A DNA stretch of 64,000 nt from Gaiellasilicea sp963811885 (GTDB taxonomy: Bacteria > Actinomycetota > Thermoleophilia > Gaiellales > Gaiellaceae). The stretch lies in the NCBI GenBank assembly GCA_963811885.1, contig CAWETB010000012.1:248001-312000 (forward strand), in the 5' to 3' direction. Below the pieces are notes generated by a model, which was not told where the DNA came from, did no database searches, and saw only the letters and a list, made by a program, of their open reading frames with translations. How positions within the stretch are numbered: the stretch's first letter is position 1; each line of letters opens with the position of its first letter. This document shows positions 29,865 through 38,661 of this stretch, in pieces. The position numbers and the translations under genes are program-made.

Positions 29865-30568
29865 CGGGGCTGCCCGTAGTAGGCGCCTGGCCCGTGCTTC
29901 CGCGAGAAGTGCCGTTCGAGGAGATCGTCGTCGAGCGCCGGCGCCTCTGCCTTCAGGACGAGCGTGTACAGAGCGAGCTCGGCCACGGTCTCGAGCGCGG
30001 TCGCGTTCTCGACAGCCTGCTTGACGTCAACACCCCAGGCGAACGGCCCGTGGGATGCGACGAGGGCCGCCGGAGTCTCGAGCGGATCGAGCCCTAGGCT
30101 CTCGAACGTCTCGACGATCACGTCGCCGGTTCGCTGCTCGTAGTCGCCGTGGATCTCGGCCGCTGCCAGCGTGCGGGTCACCGGCACCGGCCCGCGGAAG
30201 TGGTCGGCGTGGGTCGTGCCGAAGCAGGGAAGCTCGCGCCCCGCCTGCGCCCACGCGGTTGCGAACCGGGAGTGCGTGTGCACGATGCCGCCGAGCCCTT
30301 CGAAGCGGCGGTAGAGGACTGCATGCGTGGGCGTGTCTGAGGACGGCCGCTGGTCGCCCGCCACCACGTCGCCCGTTTCGAGGTCGACGACGACGATCGC
30401 CTCCGGCCGCAGCTCCTCGTACGGGACGCCGCTCGGCTTGATCGCGAGCACGTTTTCGCTGTGGTCGACGCCGCTCACGTTCCCGAAGGTGAGGACGACG
30501 AGCCCCGCGCGGACGAGCTCGCGGTTCCCCTGGAACACCCGCTCCTGCAGTTCGCCGTGGTCGGCCAT
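29861..30568 (-). CDS. araD: L-ribulose-5-phosphate 4-epimerase
   Basis: AraD converts L-ribulose 5-phosphate to D-xylulose 5-phosphate, linking arabinose to the pentose phosphate pathway. Class II aldolase-type features are LVVLTFGNVSGVDH, IKPSGVPYEEL, SSDTPTHAVLYRRF, the zinc ligands in VHTHSRFATAWAQAG and FGTTHADHFRG, and ALVASHGPFAWG. The 235-residue length is standard. It is the first gene of the minus-strand operon, with only about 35 bases to the upstream remnant at 30575. Confidence 0.95.
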   Translation of the reverse strand: MADHGELQERVFQGNRELVRAGLVVLTFGNVSGVDHSENVLAIKPSGVPYEELRPEAIVVVDLETGDVVAGDQRPSSDTPTHAVLYRRFEGLGGIVHTHSRFATAWAQAGRELPCFGTTHADHFRGPVPVTRTLAAAEIHGDYEQRTGDVIVETFESLGLDPLETPAALVASHGPFAWGVDVKQAVENATALETVAELALYTLVLKAEAPALDDDLLERHFSRKHGPGAYYGQPR

Positions 30569-30574
30569 CGCGCG

Positions 30575-30709
30575 CTACAACCCGTCGTTTCGGTGGTCGC
30601 GACGGCTGCGAAGGAACGCGCCGAGCTCGCGACAGCGCACTTCGTCACCGCTCAGCTGCGACAGGCCGATGGTCGACGGCGTCTCCGTGATGGTCTCGGG
30701 AGTTGCCAT
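30575..30709 (-). pseudogene. Possible remnant of an HTH regulator N-terminus upstream of araD
   Basis: An ATG at 30709 opens a 44-residue frame ending CRELGAFLRSRRDHRNDGL. The ELGAFLRSRR part resembles the first helix of MmyB-type helix-turn-helix regulators (which often begin ELAAFLRSRRARL). The frame stops immediately afterwards and no further HTH sequence follows in any frame before araD. It may be a decayed or truncated regulator, or simply a chance short frame. Support rests on this one motif. Confidence 0.3.
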
Positions 30710-31032
30710 CAGTGTCGAGTATGGCGGACGCGCCGAGGGATAGACGGGTAGCGGCACCTGATCCCGCCGCCGAGCAGTTGAGTCAGCGTCCGGGCATGCT
30801 GCGGCGGTTTCCTGCTCCTGGGTGGCCGCGCGCGGCAGCCTGCGAACGGGTTGCGGCGGAGGAGCAGGGACTGGCCGGCGGCGTCGTGAGCGCCTCGTTT
30901 CAGTTCGGCGGTCGAGCATTCGATCCTCGGCCCGCCGCCGGCGGATCATCCTCGAGCCCGAAGGTCGACACGGCTTCGGAACCGTGTTACGGTCGCGCGG
31001 TTCGGGGTCGCCGAGGAAAAAGGAGGGTTCTC
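30710..31032 (+). promoter_or_regulatory. Divergent control region of the arabinose island, with SBP promoter
   Basis: These 323 bases separate the two divergent operons and hold no supported gene. TCGACA at 30965-30970 and TACGGT at 30988-30993 are exactly 17 bases apart and form a good promoter for the binding-protein gene. The imperfect inverted sequence CGGAACCGTGTTACGGTC overlaps the -10 and could be an operator. AGGAGG at 31021-31026 is the ribosome-binding site. No promoter for the araD side stands out. Confidence 0.5.
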
Positions 31033-32151
31033 GTGGATTTCGAAGACGTCACGTCCGAGCCAAGCGGCATGGATGCCGACGAGGAGCGTGAACTCGTCCT
31101 CGACCGCAGACGGCTCCTGAAGAGAGTGGGCCTGGGCGCAGCTGCGCTGTCCATCCCCTCAACGATCCTGGCGGGTCCGACGTTCGGCGCAGTTGCCGAA
31201 GGGCTTGCCGCAGAGAGCTTCATCAAGTCCCATCCGAAGTGGAAATTCGCGTTCGTCAATCACGTGACGACGAACCCGTTCTTCGTGCCGACGATCTACG
31301 GTGCGCAGGACGCGTGCTCGCTGCTCGGGTGCAGCTACCAGTGGACCGGTTCCACCACGTCGGACATCAGCCAGATGGTCAATGCGTTCAACTCGGCGAT
31401 CACGGCCAAGGTGTCCGGAATCTCGTGTTGCCTCGTGGACCTGAAGGCGTTCAATACGCCGACCCAGAAAGCACTCGCGAAGGGCATTCCCGTGCTCGCC
31501 TACAACGCCGACGTGCCTGCGGGTAACCCGAACGGCCGGCTCGCGTACATCGGCCAGGATCTGTATGCGTCCGGCTACGCAATGGGCCAGCGGATCGTCA
31601 AGCTCGTCGGCAGCGGCGACGTCGCGCTGTTCATCGCCACCCCCGGACAGCTGAACATCCAGCCGCGGATCGACGGTGCCACCGCGGCGATCAAGAAGTT
31701 CAGCGGTGGCAAGATCAAGACGACGGCTGTCGCCACCGGCGCCCTCCTGCCCGACGAGATCGCGAAGATCGACGCCTACTACCTCGGGCACAAGGGCCTG
31801 AAGGGGATGTTCGCCGTAGATGCCGGCTCGACCCAGGCTGTCGGGCAGACCGTCGCGAAGTACAAGCTGAGGCAGAAGGGGATGAAGGCCGGCGGCTACG
31901 ACCTCACGCCGACGACCCTGAAGCTGATCGCGGCGAACCAGCTGGACTTCACGATCGACCAGCAGCCGTACCTGCAGGGCTGGCTGCCTGTCCTGCAGCT
32001 GTTCTTCTACAGGTACTCGTCCGGGCTCGTGGCGCCGTCTGACACGAACACGGGCATCCTCTTCGTCACGAGGGCGAACGTGAAGCCGTACCTGTCGACG
32101 AAGACGCGGTACGAGGGCAGTTCCAGCGCTCAGAAGTATCCCGTCTCGTAA
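31033..32151 (+). CDS. Sugar ABC transporter substrate-binding protein, Tat-exported
   Basis: A type I periplasmic binding protein of the ribose/arabinose/xylose class. The N-terminus has DRRRLLKRVGLGAAALSIPS, a twin-arginine motif followed by a hydrophobic stretch, so the protein is likely folded before export. The binding fold shows FVNHVTTNPFFVPTIYGAQD, KGIPVLAYNADVP, YIGQDLYASGYAMGQRIVKL, and AANQLDFTIDQQPYLQG, the usual end of such proteins. GTG at 31033 lies six bases after AGGAGG. There is no lipobox Cys. It heads the operon with permease and ATPase, so L-arabinose or galactose is the probable ligand. Confidence 0.88.
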   Translation: MDFEDVTSEPSGMDADEERELVLDRRRLLKRVGLGAAALSIPSTILAGPTFGAVAEGLAAESFIKSHPKWKFAFVNHVTTNPFFVPTIYGAQDACSLLGCSYQWTGSTTSDISQMVNAFNSAITAKVSGISCCLVDLKAFNTPTQKALAKGIPVLAYNADVPAGNPNGRLAYIGQDLYASGYAMGQRIVKLVGSGDVALFIATPGQLNIQPRIDGATAAIKKFSGGKIKTTAVATGALLPDEIAKIDAYYLGHKGLKGMFAVDAGSTQAVGQTVAKYKLRQKGMKAGGYDLTPTTLKLIAANQLDFTIDQQPYLQGWLPVLQLFFYRYSSGLVAPSDTNTGILFVTRANVKPYLSTKTRYEGSSSAQKYPVS

Positions 32152-32154
32152 CCG

Positions 32155-33183
32155 GTGACCGAGGCCGCGACAGCGCCGAGGCCTCCTGAACCACCGCAAC
32201 GCGTCAGCCTCGGCTGGCGCGTTGCGGGTGCGTTCGTCCGCCGCCGCGAGGCGAGCATCGGAATCGTCCTGCTTTGTCTCCTCGTCTACTTCTCCCTGCG
32301 GACGGAAGCCTTCTTCGGACGCGAAAACGCACAGGTCATCGCTGAGTTCTCGGCACCGATCGCGATTATCGCGGCAGGTGAGGTGATGCTCCTGATCTGT
32401 GGTGAGATCGACCTCTCAGCCGGGCAGGTCTACGCGTTCTCCACCTGGATCTTCTATTTCGCGAATCACAACTACGATCTGCCGATCTGGCTCGCTGTGA
32501 TCGTCGGCCTGCTGTCCGGCTCGCTCGTCGGACTCGTCAACGGAGTGATCACGGTCGCCGTCGGCGTGCCCTCCTTCATCACGACACTCGGGATGATCTT
32601 CCTCTTGAACGGGTTGACGCTCATCATGTCGGGTGCATTTCCCGTGGAGACCCCGGGCGGCCATGAGTTCTTCAGGTTCTTCGGCGGCTCCCCCTACGCG
32701 ACCGTGTACTGGGCGCTTGGTGTGATCATCGTGATGACGATCCTGCTCAACCGAACGCGCTGGGGGCTCCACACCGTTGCCACCGGCGGCAACCTGATCG
32801 GAGCGAGCGAGAGCGGCGTCAATGTCAAGGGCATCAAGGTAGGAAACTTCGTCCTGTGCAGCACGCTGGCCGCTCTCGCCGGCATCCTCGAGTCGGTGCG
32901 GATCACCTCCATCCAGGCCCTGCAGGGCGGTACACCGCTGATGTTCTATGCCGTCGCCGCGGCCGTGATCGGCGGCACCTCCCTGTTCGGTGGATCAGGC
33001 ACCATCATCGGCGCCGCGCTCGGCGTGCTCGTTCTTGCCGTGCTGAACCTCGGCTTCACGCTGCAGGGGATCAGTGCCTACACGTTCGACCTCGTCCTCG
33101 GCGTCGCCATCATTGCCTCGATGTCGTTCAACGTGACCCTCGAGCGAATCCGGCAGTCGGGACGGCTTGGGGGCACTGCATGA
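32155..33183 (+). CDS. Sugar ABC transporter permease (RbsC/AraH family)
   Basis: A polytopic permease of the carbohydrate-uptake type 2 family, with about eight to ten membrane segments. Conserved parts are ICGEIDLSAGQVYAFSTWIF, GVPSFITTLGMIFLLNGLTL, TGGNLIGASESGVNVKGIKV (the EAA-like coupling region) and AVAAAVIGGTSLFGGSGTII, all typical of RbsC-like proteins. The GTG start follows the binding-protein stop by three bases, and the stop overlaps the ATPase start by 4 bases. Confidence 0.93.
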   Translation: MTEAATAPRPPEPPQRVSLGWRVAGAFVRRREASIGIVLLCLLVYFSLRTEAFFGRENAQVIAEFSAPIAIIAAGEVMLLICGEIDLSAGQVYAFSTWIFYFANHNYDLPIWLAVIVGLLSGSLVGLVNGVITVAVGVPSFITTLGMIFLLNGLTLIMSGAFPVETPGGHEFFRFFGGSPYATVYWALGVIIVMTILLNRTRWGLHTVATGGNLIGASESGVNVKGIKVGNFVLCSTLAALAGILESVRITSIQALQGGTPLMFYAVAAAVIGGTSLFGGSGTIIGAALGVLVLAVLNLGFTLQGISAYTFDLVLGVAIIASMSFNVTLERIRQSGRLGGTA

Positions 33184-33989
33184 GCGAAACCGCGACTCCG
33201 CGGCCCGATCCCGCACGAGAGACGGTGCCCGACGCGATCCGCGTCGAGAACATCCGCAAGAGCTTCGGTGTGGTGAAAGCGCTCGAGGATGTCTCGCTCC
33301 ATCTCCGACCGGGCGAGGTGCTCGGGCTGATCGGCGACAACGGCGCTGGTAAATCAACGCTGATCAAGATCCTGACCGGTTTTCACAAGCCCGACGCCGG
33401 CAAGATCTTCGTCTTCGGCGAGGAGGTGCAGCTCAAGTCCGTGACGCACGCCCGCTCGCTCGGGATCGACACGGTCTTCCAGGATCTCGCCCTCGTGCCG
33501 GGCATGTCCGTCTACCACAACATGTTCCTGAACCGCGAGCTCACCCACGGCTTCGGGCCGGTTCGCCTCCTCAATAACCGCGCGATGAGGAGTCGGTCGC
33601 GCGAGTATCTCGACGACATCGGCGTTCGCGTCCAGTCGATGGACGCGGCGGTCGCGGGCATGTCAGGCGGTCAGCGCCAGGCGATCGCGATCGCCCGCTC
33701 GACACACTCGAACGCGACGATCATCCTGCTCGACGAGCCCCTTGCCGCGATGGGCGCGCGTGAGGGGACACTGATCATCCAGCTGATCGACGAGCTGAAG
33801 CAGCGCGGCGACGTCTCGATGATCGTGATCGCTCACAACTACGTGCACGTATTCGAGCTATGCGATCGCGTCAACCTGCTCCGCAACGGCCGCATCGCGT
33901 TCGACAAGCCGACCGACGAGACCTCGATCGAAGAGTTGACGTCGATCGTCGCCTCCGAGTATCGGCTGGCCAAGCCCGATGGCGCATGA
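33180..33989 (+). CDS. Sugar ABC transporter ATPase, single-domain
   Basis: It energises sugar import with the neighbouring permease. Walker A is GDNGAGKST, the signature is GMSGGQRQAIAIARS, Walker B is IILLDEPLAA and the switch His is in IVIAHN. The Q-loop is TVFQDLALVPGMSV. At 269 residues it carries one nucleotide-binding domain, not the fused pair of AraG, RbsA or XylG (about 500 residues). It presumably works as a homodimer, as in FrcA-type systems. Both ends overlap neighbours by 4 bases. Confidence 0.93.
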   Translation: MSETATPRPDPARETVPDAIRVENIRKSFGVVKALEDVSLHLRPGEVLGLIGDNGAGKSTLIKILTGFHKPDAGKIFVFGEEVQLKSVTHARSLGIDTVFQDLALVPGMSVYHNMFLNRELTHGFGPVRLLNNRAMRSRSREYLDDIGVRVQSMDAAVAGMSGGQRQAIAIARSTHSNATIILLDEPLAAMGAREGTLIIQLIDELKQRGDVSMIVIAHNYVHVFELCDRVNLLRNGRIAFDKPTDETSIEELTSIVASEYRLAKPDGA

Positions 33990-34873
33990 AAGTTCTCGTC
34001 ACGGGCGCGCACGGCAAGGTCGGACGCGCGCTCGTTCCGGCGCTTCAGGCGGCGGGCCACGAGGTGCGCGCGGCTGATCTGACCCGGCCGAACTGGGATC
34101 GCCCGGATCCCGGTGAGCCGGCGGACTACTGGCAGGCAGATCTCACCGATGCGGGAGCCGTCTACGCGCTCGTCCGGGGTTGCGAGATCGTCGTCCACAC
34201 CGCCGCCATCCCGCAGCCGATCCACAACCCGCCCCACGTTGTCTTCGGCAACAACATGCTGAGTACGTTCAACGTGCTGGAGGCCGCGATTGCGTGGGAC
34301 GTGCACCGCCTCGTCAACTTTTCGAGCGAGACGGTGCCGGGCTTTCTCTTCGCACACCGTCCGTTCCGGCCCGACTACCTGCCGATCGACGAGGAGCATC
34401 CGATCCGGCCCCAGGATCCGTACGCGACCTCCAAGTGGTTCGGTGAGCTGCTCTGTGACCGGGCCGTCGAGCGCGCGGACCTCCGCTGCACGTCGATCCG
34501 CCCGTGCTGGGTGCAGGACGAGGAGAGCTACGAGCGGAACCTCGGCCCGATCGTCCGCGATCCTTCGGTGCTGATCGAGAACTACTGCTCCTACGTCGAC
34601 GTCTACGACCTCTGCGATGCGGTCCTGCTCGCGATCGAGACCGACCTGCCGGGACACGAGGTCTTCTACGTAGCGTCGCCGGACACGATCGGCGGCCATC
34701 CGCTCGTGGAGACGGTCGAGCGGTACTACGGCGCCGAGGGGATCGAGTTCCGCCCGCTCGAGCGACCCGACGCGTCGGCGATCTCGTCGGCGAAGGCGGA
34801 GCGCCTGCTTGGCTGGTCGCCGCGGCGGAGCTGGCGCGACTACCTCGATGACGAGGGAAGGAGGCGCGTGTGA
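33986..34873 (+). CDS. NAD-dependent epimerase/dehydratase family protein (extended SDR)
   Basis: An extended short-chain dehydrogenase/reductase of 295 residues. The Rossmann motif is MKVLVTGAHGKVGRALV (GxxGxxG) and the catalytic YxxxK is PYATSKWFGE, preceded by NFSSETV as the serine region. SAKAERLLGWSPRRSWRDYL is the usual end of GalE-like proteins. Two roles fit the operon: UDP-sugar 4-epimerase-like activity with GalK, or an aldose dehydrogenase like uronate dehydrogenase. The sequence does not decide between them. Confidence 0.85.
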   Translation: MKVLVTGAHGKVGRALVPALQAAGHEVRAADLTRPNWDRPDPGEPADYWQADLTDAGAVYALVRGCEIVVHTAAIPQPIHNPPHVVFGNNMLSTFNVLEAAIAWDVHRLVNFSSETVPGFLFAHRPFRPDYLPIDEEHPIRPQDPYATSKWFGELLCDRAVERADLRCTSIRPCWVQDEESYERNLGPIVRDPSVLIENYCSYVDVYDLCDAVLLAIETDLPGHEVFYVASPDTIGGHPLVETVERYYGAEGIEFRPLERPDASAISSAKAERLLGWSPRRSWRDYLDDEGRRRV

Positions 34874-35895
34874 AGACGCGGCAGCTCGGTTCCGGCGGGC
34901 CTCAGCTGTCGACGGTCGGCTTCGGGACGTGGGCGATCGGCGGGCCGTGGAGGTTCGGTTGGGGCGAGGTCGACGACGACGAATCGGTGGCGGCGATCAG
35001 GCACGCGATCGAACGCGGCGTCAACTGGATCGACGCGGCAGCCGTTTACGGACTCGGCCATGCGGAGGAGGTTGTCGGCGAGGCTGTGAAGCCATTTTCT
35101 GCAGGCGAGGACGTCTACCTGTTCACGAAGTGCGGCCGCGTCTGGGACGGGTTGCCCGAGGGCGAGGTCGGGAACGACCTGCGCCCGGATTCGATCCGCC
35201 GCGAGTGCGAGGCGAGCCTGCGAAGGCTGGGCGTGGAGCGGATCGACCTCTACCAGTTCCACTGGCCCGACTGGACGACGGGGACGCCGATCGAGGAGTC
35301 CTGGGGCGTGATGGCAGAGTTGGTCGACGAGGGCAAGGTGCGGTGGATCGGCGTCTGCAACCACGATGTCGAGCAACTCGAGCGCTGCGAAGCCGTCCGC
35401 CACGTCGACTCGCTCCAGCCCCAGCTCTCGCTGCTCGCGCGCGGCGCGCGCTCGGAGCTGCTCCCGTGGGCGGACGGTCACGGCACGGGCGTGATCGCCT
35501 ACTCGCCGATGGCCTCGGGGATGCTGACGGGAGCCTTCGATCACGACCGCATCGAGCGGCTGGATCCGGGTGACTGGCGCCGCGAGTCGCCCGTCTTCCA
35601 GGAGCCGGCGCTCTCGGCGAACCTCGCGCTCGTCGACGGGCTTCGAACCCTTGCCGAGCGTTTGGGCACGACCGTGCCGTCCCTTGCCGTCGGCTGGGTG
35701 CTGGCGCAGCAGGGGGTGACGGGTGCAATCGTCGGCGCCCGCAGGCCCGCGCACGTCGACGGCTGGTTGGCGGCGGGAGAAGGCGATCAGGACGAAGGCG
35801 TTCTGCGACAGATCGACGAGCTGATCGCGGAGACGGGAGCGGGGACTGACGAGCGGCCGTCGCCGCCGCCGCACATGCGTGACGCGGCGGCGTAG
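34870..35895 (+). CDS. Aldo/keto reductase
   Basis: A (beta/alpha)8 NADP-dependent oxidoreductase. STVGFGTWAIGGPWRFGWGE opens the barrel. NWIDAAAVYGLGHAEEVVGE carries the catalytic Asp and Tyr of the family's DTAxxYG motif, with Ala replacing Thr. VYLFTKCGR holds the catalytic Lys, and LYQFHWPDWTTGTPIEESW contains the active-site His. VIAYSPMASGMLTGAFD and AIVGARRPAHVDG form the cofactor site. It resembles the L-fucose/D-arabinose dehydrogenase-like AKRs. The GTG overlaps the SDR stop by 4 bases. Confidence 0.88.
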   Translation: MKTRQLGSGGPQLSTVGFGTWAIGGPWRFGWGEVDDDESVAAIRHAIERGVNWIDAAAVYGLGHAEEVVGEAVKPFSAGEDVYLFTKCGRVWDGLPEGEVGNDLRPDSIRRECEASLRRLGVERIDLYQFHWPDWTTGTPIEESWGVMAELVDEGKVRWIGVCNHDVEQLERCEAVRHVDSLQPQLSLLARGARSELLPWADGHGTGVIAYSPMASGMLTGAFDHDRIERLDPGDWRRESPVFQEPALSANLALVDGLRTLAERLGTTVPSLAVGWVLAQQGVTGAIVGARRPAHVDGWLAAGEGDQDEGVLRQIDELIAETGAGTDERPSPPPHMRDAAA

Positions 35896-35900
35896 CGTCG

Positions 35901-37013
35901 ATGAGTGCATTTGCGGTCTTCGCGCCGGCCCGCGTCAACCTGATCGGCGAGCACACCGACTACTCGGGCGGGCTCGTGCTCCCGGTAGCCATCGATCTTG
36001 GTGTGACGGTGGCTGGACGGCCGGACGAGGAGGCGATCCGTCTGCGCTCGCTTGCGTTCTCGGAGACAGTTGAGCTCGCGAACGACGGCGCAGCACGGGG
36101 GCTCGTCCCCGGCTGGGGAAGATATGTCTCCGCGGTGGCGCGGCTGCTCGGCGAGCGCGGGAGACCTCCCGTCGGCGTCGACGGGACGATTCTCTCGACG
36201 GTTCCGGCCGGGGCCGGGCTGTCGTCGTCTGCCGCTCTGGACGTCTCGGTGGCGCTCGCGCTCTGTCGGGTGGCGGGTTTCCACCTGCCTCGGCTCGAGC
36301 TCGCGAGGCTCGCTCAGGCGGCGGAGCAGCTGGCGGTTGGAGTGCCGTGCGGGTTGATGGATCCGGCAACGTCACTGCTTGGCGGGCGCGGCCATGCTCT
36401 CTTGCTCGACTGCGCGACAGAAGAGCATCGGCTGGTGCCCCTCCCCACGGGGCTCGCGATCGTCGTTCTCGATTCGGGCGTCCGGCGTGTGCTCGAGCAC
36501 TCCGGGTACGCCACGCGGCGCGTGGAGCTCGAGCGGGCACTTGCGGTGCTGGACGGGCGGCGCCCGACGTCAATGACGGTCGCAGACGCTGAGGCGGAGG
36601 CTCGCGCGGCGGGACTCGACGAGGTCGCGACCCGAAGGCTTCGTCACGTCGTCTCCGAGAACGAGCGCGTGCGTCTGTGTGTCGCTGCGCTCGAGGAACC
36701 GTGCGGTCCGGATCTCGCGACGCTCGGGACGGTTTTCCGCGACGGCCATCGCAGCCTGCGCGATGACTTCGAGGTCTCCACGCCGGAACTCGACCTGCTC
36801 GTCGAGCTCGCCTACGCGCACGGAGCGGTGGCAGCGCGCATGACCGGAGGCGGGTTCGGCGGGTCGGTCGTCGCGCTGGCAGTTGCTGACCAAGCAACGC
36901 AGCTCGTCACGGATGTCGCAGACGCCTACGTCTCCCGCTCGGGTCGCAGGGCGACCGGCTTTGTCTGCGCCTCGGCAGACGGAGCCGGTGAGGTCGAGGT
37001 GGAACAATCCTGA
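35901..37013 (+). CDS. galK: Galactokinase family GHMP kinase
   Basis: GHMP-fold sugar-1-kinase with all three motifs: ARVNLIGEHTDYSGGLVLP (galactokinase signature), VPAGAGLSSSAALDVSVALA (ATP loop) and GAVAARMTGGGFGGSVVALA. GVPCGLMDPATSLLGGRGHA contains the expected catalytic Asp region. At 370 residues the length fits GalK. No galT is present in the window, so galactose 1-phosphate handling is unexplained. Because L-arabinose resembles D-galactose, an L-arabinokinase role is a possible alternative. It starts five bases after the aldo/keto reductase. Confidence 0.88.
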   Translation: MSAFAVFAPARVNLIGEHTDYSGGLVLPVAIDLGVTVAGRPDEEAIRLRSLAFSETVELANDGAARGLVPGWGRYVSAVARLLGERGRPPVGVDGTILSTVPAGAGLSSSAALDVSVALALCRVAGFHLPRLELARLAQAAEQLAVGVPCGLMDPATSLLGGRGHALLLDCATEEHRLVPLPTGLAIVVLDSGVRRVLEHSGYATRRVELERALAVLDGRRPTSMTVADAEAEARAAGLDEVATRRLRHVVSENERVRLCVAALEEPCGPDLATLGTVFRDGHRSLRDDFEVSTPELDLLVELAYAHGAVAARMTGGGFGGSVVALAVADQATQLVTDVADAYVSRSGRRATGFVCASADGAGEVEVEQS

Positions 37014-37048
37014 CGGCAATCTCAATGGCGAACTTGGGGGCGTGAACG

Positions 37049-38560
37049 ATGAAAGCGCTTGGACAGTTCGAAGTCTGGCTCGTGACCGGGAGCCAGCAGC
37101 TCTACGGGGACAAGGTCCTGGGCCGGGTCGACGAGCATTCGCGAGAGGTGGCCGAGTCGCTGAACGATGCGGACGTCGTGCCGGTCCGCGTCGTTCACAA
37201 GCCCGTGGTCACCAGCGCCGACTCGATCCGCCGGCTGTGCATGGAGGCGAATGCCACAGCGGATTGCGTCGGCGTGATGAGTTGGATGCACACCTTCTCT
37301 CCGGCGAAGATGTGGATCGCCGGTCTTGCTGTGCTGCAGAAGCCGCTACTGCACCTCCACACCCAGTTCAACCGGGATCTTCCCTGGGGCGAGATCGACA
37401 TGGACTTCATGAACCTGAACCAGTCGGCGCATGGCGACCGCGAGTTCGGGTTTATCGGAACCAGGATGGGGCTGAAGCGCAAGACAGTCGTGGGGCACTG
37501 GCGTGACCCGTCCGTCGTGGACCGGATCGGAACCTGGTCACGTGCCGCGTGCGGCTGGCGGGAGGCGCAGACGCTCAACGTCGCCCGCTTCGGCGACAAC
37601 ATGCGTCACGTCGCAGTCACCGAGGGCGACAAGGTGGAGGCTCAGCTTCGCCTCGGCATAGCCGTCGACGGCTACGGCATCGGCGATCTCGTGGACGCTG
37701 TGCGGGACGTTTCGGATGCGGCGGTCGACGTGCTGGTCGACGAGTACGAGCACCTGTACATGCTCGTGCCGGCTCTCCAGGAGGGTGGAGTTCGCCGCGA
37801 ATCACTGCGGGACGCAGCGCGGATCGAGGCGGGTCTGCGCGGTTTTCTCGAGTCGGGAGGCTTCAAGGCGTTCACGGATACCTTCGAGGATCTGGACGGC
37901 CTACCGCAACTTCCCGGCATCGCCGTGCAGCGCCTGATGGCGGACGGGTACGGGTTCGGGGGGGAAGGCGACTGGAAGACCGCGGCGCTCGTCCGGATCA
38001 CCAAGGTGATGAGCGCCGGGCTCGCAGGTGGCACGTCGTTCATGGAGGACTACACGTACCACCTGGCGCCGGAAGGGCCGCAGGTGCTTGGCGCGCACAT
38101 GCTCGAGGTGTGCCCCTCGATCGCGATCGCCGGTCAGAAGCCCTCCTGCGAGATCCACCCGCTCTCGATCGGCGGAAAGCAAGACCCCGTTCGGCTCGTG
38201 TTCACAGCCGCGCCCGGGCCGGCCGTGGTGGTCAGCCTCATCGACCTGGGCGATCGTTTCCGTCTCGTCGCGAATGAGGTGGACGTGGTGTCCCCGGCTG
38301 AGGATTTGCCTCGGCTCCCCGTTGCGCGGGCAGTCTGGGAGCCGAAGCCTGACCTCGCGACAGCGGCTGAGGCTTGGCTGCTCGCCGGGGGTGCGCACCA
38401 CACGAGCTTCAGTCAGTCGCTGGACCTGGACGTCTTCACCGATCTTGCCGAGATCGGGGGACTCGAGCTCCTCGCGATCGACGCGGAAACGCGCATGCGC
38501 GATGTCAAGAACGAGCTTCGGTGGAACCAGGCGTATTTCCACCTGGCGCGAGGGCTGTAG
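37049..38560 (+). CDS. araA: L-arabinose isomerase
   Basis: AraA converts L-arabinose to L-ribulose with a Mn2+ centre. The N-terminus EVWLVTGSQQLYG is diagnostic. The metal ligands correspond to Glu in YGFGGEGDWKTAAL, Glu in GTSFMEDYTYH, His in LGAHMLEVCP and His in GGAHHTSFSQ. HLHTQFNRDLPWGEIDMDFM and FARFGDNMR-like NVARFGDNMRHVAVTEGDK match the family. The 503-residue length is standard. With araB and araD on the opposite strand it completes the isomerase route to D-xylulose 5-phosphate. The frame is intact. Confidence 0.97.
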   Translation: MKALGQFEVWLVTGSQQLYGDKVLGRVDEHSREVAESLNDADVVPVRVVHKPVVTSADSIRRLCMEANATADCVGVMSWMHTFSPAKMWIAGLAVLQKPLLHLHTQFNRDLPWGEIDMDFMNLNQSAHGDREFGFIGTRMGLKRKTVVGHWRDPSVVDRIGTWSRAACGWREAQTLNVARFGDNMRHVAVTEGDKVEAQLRLGIAVDGYGIGDLVDAVRDVSDAAVDVLVDEYEHLYMLVPALQEGGVRRESLRDAARIEAGLRGFLESGGFKAFTDTFEDLDGLPQLPGIAVQRLMADGYGFGGEGDWKTAALVRITKVMSAGLAGGTSFMEDYTYHLAPEGPQVLGAHMLEVCPSIAIAGQKPSCEIHPLSIGGKQDPVRLVFTAAPGPAVVVSLIDLGDRFRLVANEVDVVSPAEDLPRLPVARAVWEPKPDLATAAEAWLLAGGAHHTSFSQSLDLDVFTDLAEIGGLELLAIDAETRMRDVKNELRWNQAYFHLARGL

Positions 38561-38626
38561 GTGGCTCCGGTGGGCACAGCGTTCCAGGGGAGGTCGCGGC
38601 CGAACCTGTCGAGAGAGCGGGGACGC

Positions 38627-38651
38627 CGGGGCGGTCGCAGCGACCGCCCCG
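38627..38651 (+). terminator. Terminator hairpin after araA
   Basis: CGGGGCGGTCG (38627-38637) pairs perfectly with CGACCGCCCCG (38641-38651) around a CAG loop and is followed by ACGTTCCTCTCTTCT. It lies between convergent araA and the minus-strand small membrane gene. Confidence 0.75.
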
Positions 38652-38661
38652 ACGTTCCTCT

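Noticed and set aside
30703..31032. Upstream in-frame extension of the sugar-binding protein
   Set aside because: It lacks family similarity, would bury the Tat signal, and the GTG at 31033 has AGGAGG at the right distance plus a promoter upstream.
30569..31033. Riboswitch upstream of araD or the sugar-binding gene
   Set aside because: No recognisable riboswitch core was found; the leader of the binding-protein gene is only about 35 bases.
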